From Roseicyclus salinarum (GTDB lineage: Bacteria > Pseudomonadota > Alphaproteobacteria > Rhodobacterales > Rhodobacteraceae), in the NCBI RefSeq assembly GCF_029624655.1, contig NZ_JARRSA010000039.1, positions 1-33,979 on the forward strand: a stretch of DNA of 33,979 bases, in the 5' to 3' direction. A program made the position numbers and the translations under genes. The notes below the pieces were generated by a model, which searched no databases, had not been told where the DNA came from, and saw only the letters and a program-made list of their open reading frames with translations. Below are positions 15,787-30,911 of this stretch, piece by piece. The number at the start of each line of letters is the position of its first letter. The stretch's first letter is position 1.

Positions 15787-16929
15787 TCAGCCCTTGTGGA
15801 TCCAGCCGCCGCCGAGGATGCGCCCGCCCTCGGGGGCGTAGAAGACGCAGGCCTGTCCCGGGCTGACGCCCTCTTCGGCCACGAGCAGCTCCACCTCGGC
15901 CTCGGTCGCGGAGACGGGGCGGATGGTCGCCTCGCGCGGGGGGCGGGTGGAGCGGATCTTGACCGAGAGCGGCCATTCCGCGCGGCTGTCGAAGGGCGCG
16001 TCCCCGAGCCAGTTGATCTCGCGCACCGGCACCGTCCGGGTGGTGAGGGCCTCCTTCGGGCCGACGACGACGCGGCGCGTGGCGGGGTCGAGCCTGACGA
16101 CGTAGAGCGGATCCTCGAGCCCGCCGATGCCGAGGCCGCGGCGCTGGCCGATCGTGTAGTGGATGACGCCGCGGTGCGCGCCGAGGACGTTGCCGTCCAT
16201 GTCGACGATCTCGCCGGGATCGGCGGCGCCGGGGCGCAGCTTCTCGATGACCGCGGCGTAGTTTCCGTTCGGCACGAAGCAGATGTCCTGGCTGTCGGGC
16301 TTGTCGGCGACGCCGAGCCCGTATTTGGCCGCGAGCGCGCGCGTTTCGGCCTTCGAGGCGAGATGGCCGAGCGGGAAGCGCAGGAAGTCGAGCTGTTCGC
16401 GGGTGGTGGAGAACAGGAAATACGACTGGTCGCGCGCGGCATCTGCGGCGCAGTGCAGCTCGGCCCCGTTCGGGCCCATCTTGCGCTGGATGTAGTGGCC
16501 CGTGGCCATGCAGTCCGCGTCGAGGTCGCGCGCGGTGCCGAGGAGGTCCTTGAACTTCACACGCTCGTTGCAGCGAATGCAGGGCACCGGCGTCGCGCCG
16601 GCGAGGTAGCTGTCGGCGAATTCGTCGATCACGGCCTCGCGGAAGGCGTTCTCGTAGTCGAGGACGTAATGGGGGAAGCCCATCTCCTCGGCCACGCGGC
16701 GGGCGTCGTGGATGTCGCGGCCGGCGCAGCAGGCGCCCTTCTTCGCGAGCGCCGCGCCGTGGTCGTAGAGCTGGAGCGTGACGCCGACGACATCGTATCC
16801 CTCTTCGGCGAGACGGGCGGCGACCACGGAACTGTCGACGCCGCCAGACATCGCGACGACGACGCGCGTCTGCGAGGGCGGTTTCGCGAAACCGAGGGAA
16901 TTGAGCGTGTCGGGGCGGTCGAGCGCCAT
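15787..16929 (-). CDS. mnmA: tRNA-specific 2-thiouridylase MnmA
   Basis: Makes the 2-thio group on the wobble uridine of tRNAs for Lys, Glu and Gln, using ATP and a relayed persulfide sulfur. The 380-residue protein has the PP-loop SGGVDSS near residue 28. Two cysteines expected for catalysis are present: the first in [10 protein letters not shown] or CIRCNE, and the persulfide Cys in DSQDICFVP. The tRNA-binding block GQRRGLGI is also visible. I chose the ATG at 16929, which gives the usual MnmA N-terminus; the frame continues 22 codons upstream without support. The gene stands alone on this strand, with the repeat element directly beyond its stop. Confidence 0.95.
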   Translation of the reverse strand: MALDRPDTLNSLGFAKPPSQTRVVVAMSGGVDSSVVAARLAEEGYDVVGVTLQLYDHGAALAKKGACCAGRDIHDARRVAEEMGFPHYVLDYENAFREAVIDEFADSYLAGATPVPCIRCNERVKFKDLLGTARDLDADCMATGHYIQRKMGPNGAELHCAADAARDQSYFLFSTTREQLDFLRFPLGHLASKAETRALAAKYGLGVADKPDSQDICFVPNGNYAAVIEKLRPGAADPGEIVDMDGNVLGAHRGVIHYTIGQRRGLGIGGLEDPLYVVRLDPATRRVVVGPKEALTTRTVPVREINWLGDAPFDSRAEWPLSVKIRSTRPPREATIRPVSATEAEVELLVAEEGVSPGQACVFYAPEGGRILGGGWIHKG

Positions 16930-17068
16930 GTTCTGAGCCTGCGGAAGATGAGCGGGGGCAAGAGCCGAATATAGGAAAATCGGCCCTATCCACAAGTCCG
17001 GCAGTTACCGGGAATTAAGCGCTTGGCGGCAGGAGGGACATGGCGATCAGGAAAGGCACGAGGCGCCG

Positions 17069-17356
17069 ATGTACATCCGACGGATCAAGGGACCGCATTC
17101 CGTGACGCTGCCCGACGGCACGGTCATGACGCGCGCCGACCTGCCCGCGGCGCAGACGCGGCGCTGGGTGGCCAGCCGCAAGGCCGCGGTCGTGAGCGCG
17201 GTGGATCACGGGCTCATCACCGAGAAGGAGGCCCGCGAGACATGGTCCCTGTCGGAGGAGGAGCTTGACGCCTGGCGGCGCGCCGTGTCGCGGCATGGCA
17301 TCGGCGCGCTTCGGGCCACGGCACTGCAACGCTATCGCGACGGCCCGGTGAAATGA
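17069..17356 (+). CDS. sciP: DUF1153 protein, SciP-like CtrA inhibitor
   Basis: A 95-residue protein starting MYIRRIKGPHSVTLPDG and containing TRRWVASRKAAVVSAV, a helix-turn-helix-like core. This is the DUF1153 family, which includes SciP of Caulobacter, a small protein that binds CtrA and blocks its recruitment of RNA polymerase at target promoters. Here the gene lies directly upstream of ctrA on the same strand, 143 nt away. A GAGG box 6 nt before the ATG at 17069 supports the start. A weak CtrA-like motif (GTTA-N7-TTAAG, 17004-17019) is upstream. The identification is by family and context; the inhibitor role in this organism is inferred. Confidence 0.85.
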   Translation: MYIRRIKGPHSVTLPDGTVMTRADLPAAQTRRWVASRKAAVVSAVDHGLITEKEARETWSLSEEELDAWRRAVSRHGIGALRATALQRYRDGPVK

Positions 17357-17390
17357 AATCCGGTAATGGCCAGTATCGTGCAATTGCGGC

Positions 17391-17395
17391 GAATC
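17391..17395. promoter_or_regulatory. GANTC (CcrM-type) site upstream of ctrA
   Basis: GAATC at 17391-17395 is the only GANTC in the sciP-ctrA spacer. In Caulobacter, methylation of a GANTC in the ctrA P1 promoter by CcrM restricts firing to hemimethylated DNA. Presence of CcrM here is expected for the group but not shown in this window. Confidence 0.4.
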
Positions 17396-17432
17396 GGTCT
17401 TTTCAGACGCAAATTTCCGGATAAGCTTTCGG

Positions 17433-17448
17433 GTAACTTGTAATTAAC
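17433..17448 (+). promoter_or_regulatory. CtrA-binding box upstream of ctrA
   Basis: GTAA-N7-TTAAC at 17433-17448 differs by one base from the CtrA consensus TTAA-N7-TTAAC and continues as TTAACCAT, the extended half-site form. It is 51 nt before the ctrA start, suggesting autoregulation as known in Caulobacter. Confidence 0.6.
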
Positions 17449-17499
17449 CATTTCGCGTCACGGTCCTTCTCGACCATTGCGAGAAATCGGAGACGTATG

Positions 17500-22571
<5,072 letters not shown>

Positions 22572-22612
22572 ACCAGGGGCCACGGCCCGGCTATCTCGCT
22601 TTGTTCTCAAAT

Positions 22613-22627
22613 GTTCCTAAAAAGTTC
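22613..22627 (+). promoter_or_regulatory. LexA (SOS) box
   Basis: A perfect GTTC-N7-GTTC occupies 22613-22627, the LexA operator of alphaproteobacteria. A third GTTC at 22603-22606 has 6-nt spacing and an inverted AGAAC is at 22650-22654. A -10-like TATGAG (22646-22651) follows, so the box overlaps the expected -35 region. It is 57 nt before the ATG of the small peptide gene. Confidence 0.8.
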
Positions 22628-22684
22628 TCGACAAGCTGGGCGGTGTATGAGAACAAAGAGGCAACAAGACGACAGGAGAACCCG

Positions 22685-22807
22685 ATGTTCACGCAAATCG
22701 CCGATATCCTTTCCGCATCCCGCGCCACGCTCGTCTCCGACGTGCTGGGCATGGCCGCGATCGCCGCGATGACCTTCGGCCTCCTTCATCTGCCCGCCTT
22801 CCTCTGA
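22685..22807 (+). CDS. SOS-controlled small hydrophobic peptide (40 residues), unknown function
   Basis: A 40-codon frame with a very good ribosome-binding site (AGGAG, 7 nt before the ATG). The product begins MFTQIADILSASRATL, an amphipathic-looking segment, and ends with one hydrophobic membrane-type segment (VLGMAAIAAMTFGLLHLPAFL, residues 20-40 roughly). It has no Cys and few charges. The LexA box 57 nt upstream implies induction by DNA damage. A structured 3' region and an intrinsic terminator at 22939-22976 complete a ~320-nt transcription unit separate from recG. Known analogues in layout are SidA (29-residue SOS division inhibitor of Caulobacter) and TisB (SOS-linked toxin of E. coli); no sequence relation is claimed. 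Coding status rests on the ribosome-binding site, composition and regulation. Confidence 0.75.
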   Translation: MFTQIADILSASRATLVSDVLGMAAIAAMTFGLLHLPAFL

Positions 22808-22824
22808 CGCCAGTTTCTGCCTGC

Positions 22825-22914
22825 GGTCCGGCCGGACCCCCAGGTTGCGCCATCCTGTCCCGGAATTCGGGCGCAGCCACCCTGCCTCGCCCATCGCCTT
22901 CGCCTGCGATGGGC
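22825..22914 (+). other. Structured 3' region of the SOS transcript
   Basis: Three consecutive stem-loops: a 14-nt palindrome GGTCCGGCCGGACC (22825-22838); GGTTGCGCC (22843-22851) pairing with GGCGCAGCC (22870-22878) with one G-U pair; and a perfect 9-bp stem GCCCATCGC/GCGATGGGC (22889-22897/22906-22914). No frame in this part looks coding. It could be a stabilising 3' UTR or a processed small RNA. Confidence 0.55.
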
Positions 22915-22938
22915 CTCCGGTCGAATGACACGCGACTG

Positions 22939-22976
22939 CCGCCGCCATCCAATCGGATGTGCGGCGGTTTTTTTTT
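22939..22976 (+). terminator. Intrinsic terminator
   Basis: CCGCCGC-CATCC (22939-22950) pairs with GGATG-GCGGCGG (22955-22959 and 22961-22967) through a 4-nt loop AATC with one bulged T, and is followed by nine T (22968-22976). It is the strongest classical terminator in the window, acts on the + strand, and ends the SOS peptide transcript. Confidence 0.92.
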
Positions 22977-23045
22977 AGGCGGGCGTGGTGTGGGACCGTG
23001 CAAGGGACCGGGGCCGGGCCGCGATCCGGCGGGGCGCCTCGGGGC

Positions 23046-23498
23046 TCAGGCGCAGGCCGCGCGTTCGGCCTCGGCCATGGCCTCGGCCGTGGCCTCGAGG
23101 GCGAGCATGATCGAGGCGTGGCGGTTGCGGTAGTCGCGCGCGGGTTCGAGGACCTCGTAGCCCTCGAACGGCGCGCCGGGCGGCGGGGCGCCGTCCTTCA
23201 GCATCGCCTTGAGTTGATCGCGCGCCGTCTCGATCTCGTCGCGGGTGCGCCCGATGACGTTGCAGCCAAGAAGCGCCGCCGAGGCCTGCCCGAGCGCGCA
23301 GGCCTTCACGTCCTGCCCGAAGCGCACGATGCGGCCGTCCTCGACGTCGAGATCGACGCTGACCGTCGACCCGCAGAGGGGCGCGCGCCTGCGGACGCTT
23401 GCCTGCGCGCCTTCGAGCCTTCCGCGATGCGGAATGTCCGCGGCAAGCCCGAGGATGCGCTGCGAGTAGAGCTTGATGAGGTCGCTGTCTGAGGTCAT
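23046..23498 (-). CDS. NifU/IscU-like iron-sulfur cluster scaffold protein
   Basis: A 150-residue protein with the NifU_N/IscU fold. Two of the usual cluster ligands are clear: Cys42 in PLCGSTVSVD and Cys67 in VKACALGQAS. The third conserved position, where IscU has HCS, reads RHAS here, so the third Cys is replaced by Ala; a Cys at 79 might substitute. This suggests an altered or accessory scaffold role. It is divergent from hisI, with 85 nt between the starts. No isc/suf genes are adjacent. The C-terminus is Ala/Glu-rich and ends ERAACA. Confidence 0.82.
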   Translation of the reverse strand: MTSDSDLIKLYSQRILGLAADIPHRGRLEGAQASVRRRAPLCGSTVSVDLDVEDGRIVRFGQDVKACALGQASAALLGCNVIGRTRDEIETARDQLKAMLKDGAPPPGAPFEGYEVLEPARDYRNRHASIMLALEATAEAMAEAERAACA

Positions 23499-23520
23499 GC
23501 CGCTGGCCGTTTCCCGATCG

Positions 23521-23548
23521 TTTGCGTTTGGCCGTTCCCCGATATAGT
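23521..23548 (+). promoter_or_regulatory. Candidate promoter of hisI
   Basis: TTTGCG (23521-23526) and TATAGT (23543-23548) are separated by 16 nt in the short spacer between the divergent genes. The -10 is good and the -35 mediocre. It is 36 nt before the hisI start. Confidence 0.4.
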
Positions 23549-23583
23549 TAGCCGCTGCGATCCCGATTGCAACGAGGCGCGTG

Positions 23584-23952
23584 ATGCCCGAGACCGTCGA
23601 ATTCGACCCCGAAGGCCTGCGCTACGACGCGGCGGGCCTGATCCCCTGCATCGCGCAGGACGCGGAGACGGGCGAGGTCCTGATGATGGCCTGGATGAAC
23701 GCGGGCGCCGTCGCGCGGACCCTGGAGACGGGGCGCGTGACCTACTGGTCGCGGTCGAGGGCGTCCTACTGGGTCAAGGGCGAGACGAGCGGGCATGTTC
23801 AGGACCTCGTGGAACTGCGCGTCGATTGCGACCGGGACTCTCTTCTGGCCCTCGTGCGCCAGACCGGGCCGGCCTGCCACACGAACCGTCGGACGTGTTT
23901 CTACACCGCGGTCCGCGACGGCGCCGAGGTCGAGATCGTGACGCCCGGGTGA
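23584..23952 (+). CDS. hisI: Phosphoribosyl-AMP cyclohydrolase HisI
   Basis: Third step of histidine biosynthesis: opens the adenine ring of phosphoribosyl-AMP. The 122-residue protein is the stand-alone cyclohydrolase without the HisE domain. The family blocks are present: LMMAWMNAGAVARTLETGRVTYWSRSR, then the metal-binding segment VDCDRDSLL, and CHTNRRTCFY with the conserved Cys residues. A GAGG box is 6 nt before the ATG; a GTG directly before it (23581) is unlikely to be used. No other his genes are close, so histidine genes are scattered here. Confidence 0.96.
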   Translation: MPETVEFDPEGLRYDAAGLIPCIAQDAETGEVLMMAWMNAGAVARTLETGRVTYWSRSRASYWVKGETSGHVQDLVELRVDCDRDSLLALVRQTGPACHTNRRTCFYTAVRDGAEVEIVTPG

Positions 23953-23971
23953 GGGGCGAAGCGGCGCGCGC

Positions 23972-24031
23972 GGCATCGAGCCGCGCCCGCCGCTTGTGCC
24001 TGCGGCACGCGTATTTCAGGAAAGATGAAGG
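23972..24031. repeat. ~60-bp intergenic repeat element, copy 2
   Basis: It has the same order and spacing as the copy at 15723: GGCATCGAGCC at 23972-23982, a hairpin GTGCC-TGC-GGCAC, then GCGTATTTCAGGAAAGATGA and AGG from 24009. Here the element reaches into gluQ: on the minus strand it encodes the last residues (LHLS) and the TGA stop at 24016-24018. Confidence 0.8.
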
Positions 24032-24876
24032 GGCAGCCCGAGCATGCGCCTGATGTCTGCGGGGCTTGCGCCCACGGCGCGGTAGGTCGAGAGCGCGCGG
24101 GCGTCGTCGCGCTTGGCCAGGCGCTTGCCGTCCTCGTCGCGGATCAGGCGGTGATGGTGGAACGCGGGAACCGGCGTGCCGAGAAGGTGATGGAGAGCGG
24201 CGTGCAGGAACGCCGCCTCGAAGAGATCCTCGCCGCGGACGACGTGGGTTACGGACTGCGCGGCATCGTCGATCACGACGGAGAAGTGATAGCTCGCTCC
24301 CATCTGCGGGCGGGCGAGGACCGGATCCCCGACATGGGCGGCGAGATGGTGCGTCGTGACACGGTGATGTCCTGCATGTGCGGGGCCGGTCTCCTCGAAG
24401 CGGATGTCGAGGTCGGGGAAGGCGCGCGCGACGTCGAGGCGCAGCGCGTCGCCATCGCGCATCGCCGACATGGGACGGCCGCGGCAGGTGCCGGGGTAGA
24501 TGCGCCCGTCGGGCCCGTGCGTTCGCGTGCCGTCGCCTTCCTGCGGCGCGGAGGCCGCGGCCTCGATGTCGCGGCGCCGGCACGAGCAGGGATAGGTCAG
24601 GCCGCGCGCGGCGAGCGTGTCGAGGGCGGCTGCGTAGCTGTCGAGGTGGTCCGATTGCCGACGCAGCCCCTCGTCCCAGGAGATGCCGAGCCAGCGGAGA
24701 TCGCCGAGGATCGCGTCCTCCCAGTGCGGGCGGGCGCGGGAGCGGTCGATGTCGTCGATGCGCAGGAGGAAGACGCCTCCCGCGGCGCGGGCCATGTCAT
24801 GGGCGGTGATGGCCGAGAATGCGTGGCCAAGATGCAGCGGCCCCGTGGGAGACGGGGCGAAGCGTGTGCGCATCAT
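24016..24876 (-). CDS. gluQ: Glutamyl-Q tRNA(Asp) synthetase GluQ-RS
   Basis: Activates glutamate and attaches it to queuosine at the wobble position of tRNA-Asp(GUC). The 286-residue protein is a truncated GluRS lacking the anticodon-binding domain. Visible: RFAPSPTGPLHLGH (HIGH motif), LRIDDIDRSR, the zinc-binding Cys set YPCSCRRRDI ... YPGTCRG, and the KMSKS equivalent KRLAKRDDA. The start codon overlaps the stop of the upstream methyltransferase (ATGA), so the two are co-translated. The last codons and stop lie inside the intergenic repeat element. Its substrate tRNA-Asp is encoded twice in this window. Confidence 0.95.
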   Translation of the reverse strand: MMRTRFAPSPTGPLHLGHAFSAITAHDMARAAGGVFLLRIDDIDRSRARPHWEDAILGDLRWLGISWDEGLRRQSDHLDSYAAALDTLAARGLTYPCSCRRRDIEAAASAPQEGDGTRTHGPDGRIYPGTCRGRPMSAMRDGDALRLDVARAFPDLDIRFEETGPAHAGHHRVTTHHLAAHVGDPVLARPQMGASYHFSVVIDDAAQSVTHVVRGEDLFEAAFLHAALHHLLGTPVPAFHHHRLIRDEDGKRLAKRDDARALSTYRAVGASPADIRRMLGLPLHLS

Positions 24877-25475
24877 GACGCCTTTTCAAGAACGTAGACG
24901 GTGGAGTTGATGTCGAGCGACGGGAGGTGGGGGCCATCCTCGCTGCTCCGGATGCGCGCTGTGCCGGCTTCGGTCACGGCGGCGAGCCTTGCGGGAAACT
25001 CGGGCAGCCCGAGGGTGTGGTCGTTGAATGAGAAGACCATCAGACCGCCAGGGCGCAGGTGGGCGAGGCAGGTGTCCAGGAGGTCGGGCGGGCCGGCGCC
25101 CGCGCCGATCACGCCGACGGCCGCGACGGCGTCGTAGAGGTGGGGCGGCAGGTCCTCGGGCAGGTGCAGGCCGCGGTAGACGCCGCGCTCCCGCGCCACG
25201 GTCAACATGCCTTGCGACAGGTCGCAGCCGTCAATCGTGGTGAAGCCCGCATCGGCGAAGGCCGCGCCAGAGAGGCCGGTGCCGCAGCCCATGTCGAGGA
25301 GGCGCGCCTCGGGCGCGAGCCCGGTGGCGGCGAGCGCCTCGGCGCAACGGGATGGCGTGGCGTAGCCGCTTTGGGCGAGCTCGGCGTCGTAAGTCCCTGC
25401 CCAGGCGTCGTAATAGGCGCGCACGTCGTCTTCGCCGTCGAGGTCGTAGACGCCGTCGAGATAGGTTCCAGTCAT
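24873..25475 (-). CDS. Class I SAM-dependent methyltransferase
   Basis: A 200-residue cytoplasmic protein with a Rossmann-type methyltransferase fold. Motif I is LLDMGCGTGLSG (about 79-90), motif II TIDGCDLSQGML, and a later motif LRPGGLMVFSFND. The N-terminus YYDAWAGTYDAELAQSGY resembles Williams-Beuren-type (WBSCR27-like) methyltransferases. The substrate is not evident. It lies 22 nt after trmFO and overlaps gluQ, so it may belong to a tRNA-modification operon, though nothing in the protein itself shows tRNA binding. Confidence 0.85.
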   Translation of the reverse strand: MTGTYLDGVYDLDGEDDVRAYYDAWAGTYDAELAQSGYATPSRCAEALAATGLAPEARLLDMGCGTGLSGAAFADAGFTTIDGCDLSQGMLTVARERGVYRGLHLPEDLPPHLYDAVAAVGVIGAGAGPPDLLDTCLAHLRPGGLMVFSFNDHTLGLPEFPARLAAVTEAGTARIRSSEDGPHLPSLDINSTVYVLEKAS

Positions 25476-25497
25476 GAGCGCAAGGCTAGCGGCGCGC

Positions 25498-26868
25498 TCA
25501 AGCGGCGTCCAGCGCCGTGGCTCCCATCCAGTGCTGCCAGTCTTCCTTGGCGCGGTCGGTGTAGGCCTTGTAGCGTTCGCGCCGTCCCCGGCGGCCGCCG
25601 CGGATCTTCTCGTCGCCCTTGGGCTGGAGGGGCGGGAACAGCCCGAAGTTCACGTTCATCGGCTGGAAGGTCCTGGCGTCGGCGCCGCCCGTGATGTGGT
25701 GCACGAGCGCGCCCATGGCCGTGGTCGCGGGCACCGGGGCGAGGGTCCGGCCCAGGAGATCGGCCGCGGCCATGCGCCCCGCGAGCAGGCCCATGGCGGC
25801 GGATTCGACATAACCCTCGACGCCTGTGATCTGGCCGGCGAAGCGCAGGTTCGGCCGCGAGCGCAGGCGCATCTGCGCGTCGAGCAGGGTCGGAGAGTTG
25901 ATGAAGGTGTTTCGATGGATGCCGCCAAGCCGCGCGAAGGATGCGTCCTGAAGGCCGGGAATCATCCTGAAAACATCGGTTTGCGCGCCGTACTTCATCT
26001 TGGTCTGGAAGCCCACGATGTTATAGAGCGTGCCGAGCTTGTTGTCGCGCCGCAGCTGCACCACGGCGTGGGCCTTCACCTGCGGATCGTGCGGATTGGT
26101 CAGGCCCACGGGCTTCATCGGGCCGTGGCGGAGCGTTTCGCGGCCGCGCTCGGCCATGACCTCGATCGGCAGGCAGCCGTCGAAATACTGCGCCGTCTCG
26201 TCCGGCCTGAACTCGGTCTTCTCGGCGGCCAGAAGCGCGTCGATGAAGGCCTCGTATTCGGGCTTCGTCATCGGGCAGTTGATGTAGGCCGTGCGCTCGG
26301 CCTCGGTCTCGCCCTTGTCGTAGCGCGACTGCTCCCAGGCGATGCTCATGTCGATCGTCTCGGCGTAGACGATGGGCGCGATGGCGTCGAAGAAGGCGAG
26401 GCTGTCCTGTCCGGTCTCGGCGGCGATGGCCTCGGCCAGCGCGCCCGAGGTGAGGGGGCCGGTCGCGAAGATCCAGGCGCCGTCATCGGGCAGGGCCGTG
26501 ATCTCGCCCGGCTCGAGGCGGACGTTGGGGTGGGCGCGCAACCGTTCCGTCACCGCCTCGGCGAAGGGATCGCGGTCGACGGCCAGCGCGCCGCCGGCGG
26601 GCAGGCGATGGCGGTCGGCCATTTCCATGATCAGGCCGCCGGCCTGCCGCATCTCCCAGTGCAGGAGGCCGACGGCGTTCTGCTCGTCGTCGTCAGACCG
26701 GAAGGAGTTTGAGCAGACCATCTCGGCGAGGCTGCCGGTGCGGTGGGCGAAGGTGCCGACCTTCGGCCGCATCTCGTGCAGGACGACCGACACGCCCATC
26801 TGCGCGGCCTGCCACGCGGCTTCGGACCCGGCCATGCCGCCGCCCACGATATGGAGTTCGTTTGTCAT
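25498..26868 (-). CDS. trmFO: tRNA (uracil-5-)-methyltransferase TrmFO, folate-dependent
   Basis: Forms ribothymidine at position 54 of tRNA using methylene-tetrahydrofolate and FAD. The 456-residue protein starts with the FAD fold [13 protein letters not shown], followed by [15 protein letters not shown]. It has both expected cysteines, Cys52 in [12 protein letters not shown] and Cys198 in YINCPMTK. The C-terminal second FAD block is [16 protein letters not shown]. The ATG at 26868 gives the standard N-terminus; 12 more in-frame codons upstream are not supported. It is the first gene of a probable three-gene unit with the methyltransferase and gluQ. Confidence 0.97.
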   Translation of the reverse strand: MTNELHIVGGGMAGSEAAWQAAQMGVSVVLHEMRPKVGTFAHRTGSLAEMVCSNSFRSDDDEQNAVGLLHWEMRQAGGLIMEMADRHRLPAGGALAVDRDPFAEAVTERLRAHPNVRLEPGEITALPDDGAWIFATGPLTSGALAEAIAAETGQDSLAFFDAIAPIVYAETIDMSIAWEQSRYDKGETEAERTAYINCPMTKPEYEAFIDALLAAEKTEFRPDETAQYFDGCLPIEVMAERGRETLRHGPMKPVGLTNPHDPQVKAHAVVQLRRDNKLGTLYNIVGFQTKMKYGAQTDVFRMIPGLQDASFARLGGIHRNTFINSPTLLDAQMRLRSRPNLRFAGQITGVEGYVESAAMGLLAGRMAAADLLGRTLAPVPATTAMGALVHHITGGADARTFQPMNVNFGLFPPLQPKGDEKIRGGRRGRRERYKAYTDRAKEDWQHWMGATALDAA

Positions 26869-26931
26869 GGCCCCGGGAATACTGGCGCGCGCGCGATCTC
26901 TCAAGGGGCGAAGGCGCCGCCCCGCGATGTC

Positions 26932-27423
26932 TCAGGCGCGCCCGCCGTCGCGCGGCCCGGCGGGAATGTCGGGCGCGGTCTGCGGCGCGCGGCCCGGCGG
27001 CGGGGCCGTGCTGGCCGGCTGCAGGTGGAGGCCCAGCCGCCTGCGCGCCTGTGCCCGGTCGCCGCCGTAGGTCAGCATCAGCGCCGCGATCAGCGCCATG
27101 TCGCGCCAGAAGAAGCCCAGCACCCGCTCGAGGCCCAGATCGACCATGTGCAGGTAGCTTGCGCAGAAGGTCATCAGCCCGAGAAGCATCGCGGCGAGGC
27201 GGGTGCGCGACCCGATCATGACCATGATCGACAGCGCCATGACGACGCTGGAGCCCGCGATCCGGTCGAGCGGCGCGGGCAAAACCGGCGAGAACAGGAC
27301 GGCGGTATCGGAACCGGGGATGGATCCGCTGGCAGCGGCGATGAAATAGGACGCGATCAACATGCGCAGGGTCGTCTGCGCGGCTTCGCTGAGCGTCACC
27401 GAAGGCACGGGGTCGTGGGGCAT
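26932..27423 (-). CDS. Small membrane protein, possibly DoxX-like
   Basis: A 163-residue protein with about four hydrophobic helices (residues 18-36, 45-72, 76-92, 104-117) and a Pro/Arg-rich cytoplasmic tail. The helix arrangement and size resemble DoxX/DUF-type small membrane proteins, but no decisive motif was recognised. An AGGAA box is just upstream of the ATG. It lies downstream of gyrA on the same strand, about 190 nt away and beyond a hairpin, and 63 nt upstream of trmFO. Function unknown. Confidence 0.6.
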   Translation of the reverse strand: MPHDPVPSVTLSEAAQTTLRMLIASYFIAAASGSIPGSDTAVLFSPVLPAPLDRIAGSSVVMALSIMVMIGSRTRLAAMLLGLMTFCASYLHMVDLGLERVLGFFWRDMALIAALMLTYGGDRAQARRRLGLHLQPASTAPPPGRAPQTAPDIPAGPRDGGRA

Positions 27424-27575
27424 ATTTCCTCGGACGAAGAATGCCCCGGTCCGGGGCGGCAGCTTCGCGCAGGAGCCTCGCCGTTCAACCCGGCCCGAAT
27501 GCGGACGGTTCAGGTGGAAAAGCGGGTCAATTCAAGGCGGAAGCGCCACAAAGGTTTACGCCGCCGGGCACGGTC

Positions 27576-27604
27576 GGGCGCGCGGGCCTTCCGGCGACGC
27601 GCCC
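27576..27604 (-). terminator. Hairpin 3' of gyrA
   Basis: GGGCGCG (27576-27582) pairs with CGCGCCC (27598-27604) and an inner GCC-TTCC-GGC extends the stem. It begins 8 nt beyond the gyrA stop. There is no T-run on the gyrA strand, so termination may be partial or the hairpin may stabilise the mRNA end. Confidence 0.45.
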
Positions 27605-27612
27605 GCGCTCGA

Positions 27613-30414
<2,802 letters not shown>

Positions 30415-30609
30415 AGGCTCGGCCTCGGCGTCGGGGCGTTTCTATATCTAGTTGAGAGCAAGTATAAAGACGCGCGATATGGTGCGCAATGGCTCCGGCC
30501 GAGATGTCTTGGCAGCACCCGAAGCTGAGTGACAACACGCTGTTTTTGTTGATTTTTAGAGAATCGGTGGCAGGCTTGCAGGTGGAAGGGGCATTGAAGG
30601 AGGTGCCGC

Positions 30610-30879
30610 ATGGCAAACACCGAGACCGAGCTTCTGCTGAAAGGTTACGGGCTGACCACCGCCGAGATGGTCTACCGGCTTCCCGATTACCGGAACGTCC
30701 TGAACACATTCGTCTGGCAGGAATACGACCTTGCGCCCGATTATCCGCGCCTCTTCGAGTTCATCGAATTCTGGCAGGACCGGATCGAGGGGCCGCTGCA
30801 TTCCGTGCACTTCGTGCATCGCCGGATGATCTCCTCGGGCGAGTGGCGCAACGTGACGGGGACGTTCACCTACCACTGA
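30610..30879 (+). CDS. Usg family protein
   Basis: An 89-residue protein ending SSGEWRNVTGTFTYH and containing TAEMVYRLPDYRNVLNTFVWQEYD. This is the Usg family (COG5425-type), conserved in alphaproteobacteria and of unknown function; the name comes from an old description as an upstream neighbour of a biosynthetic gene. A near-perfect ribosome-binding site AAGGAGGTG lies before the ATG, suggesting high expression. It is divergent from gyrA with a 195-nt spacer that is locally AT-rich. Confidence 0.88.
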   Translation: MANTETELLLKGYGLTTAEMVYRLPDYRNVLNTFVWQEYDLAPDYPRLFEFIEFWQDRIEGPLHSVHFVHRRMISSGEWRNVTGTFTYH

Positions 30880-30911
30880 CGCCCGGCGGCGGGGGCCGGA
30901 CGGACCCAGGA

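Noticed and set aside
17004-17019. CtrA box upstream of the sciP-like gene (GTTA-N7-TTAAG)
   Set aside because: Several mismatches to TTAA-N7-TTAAC; too weak to list as a site without binding data.
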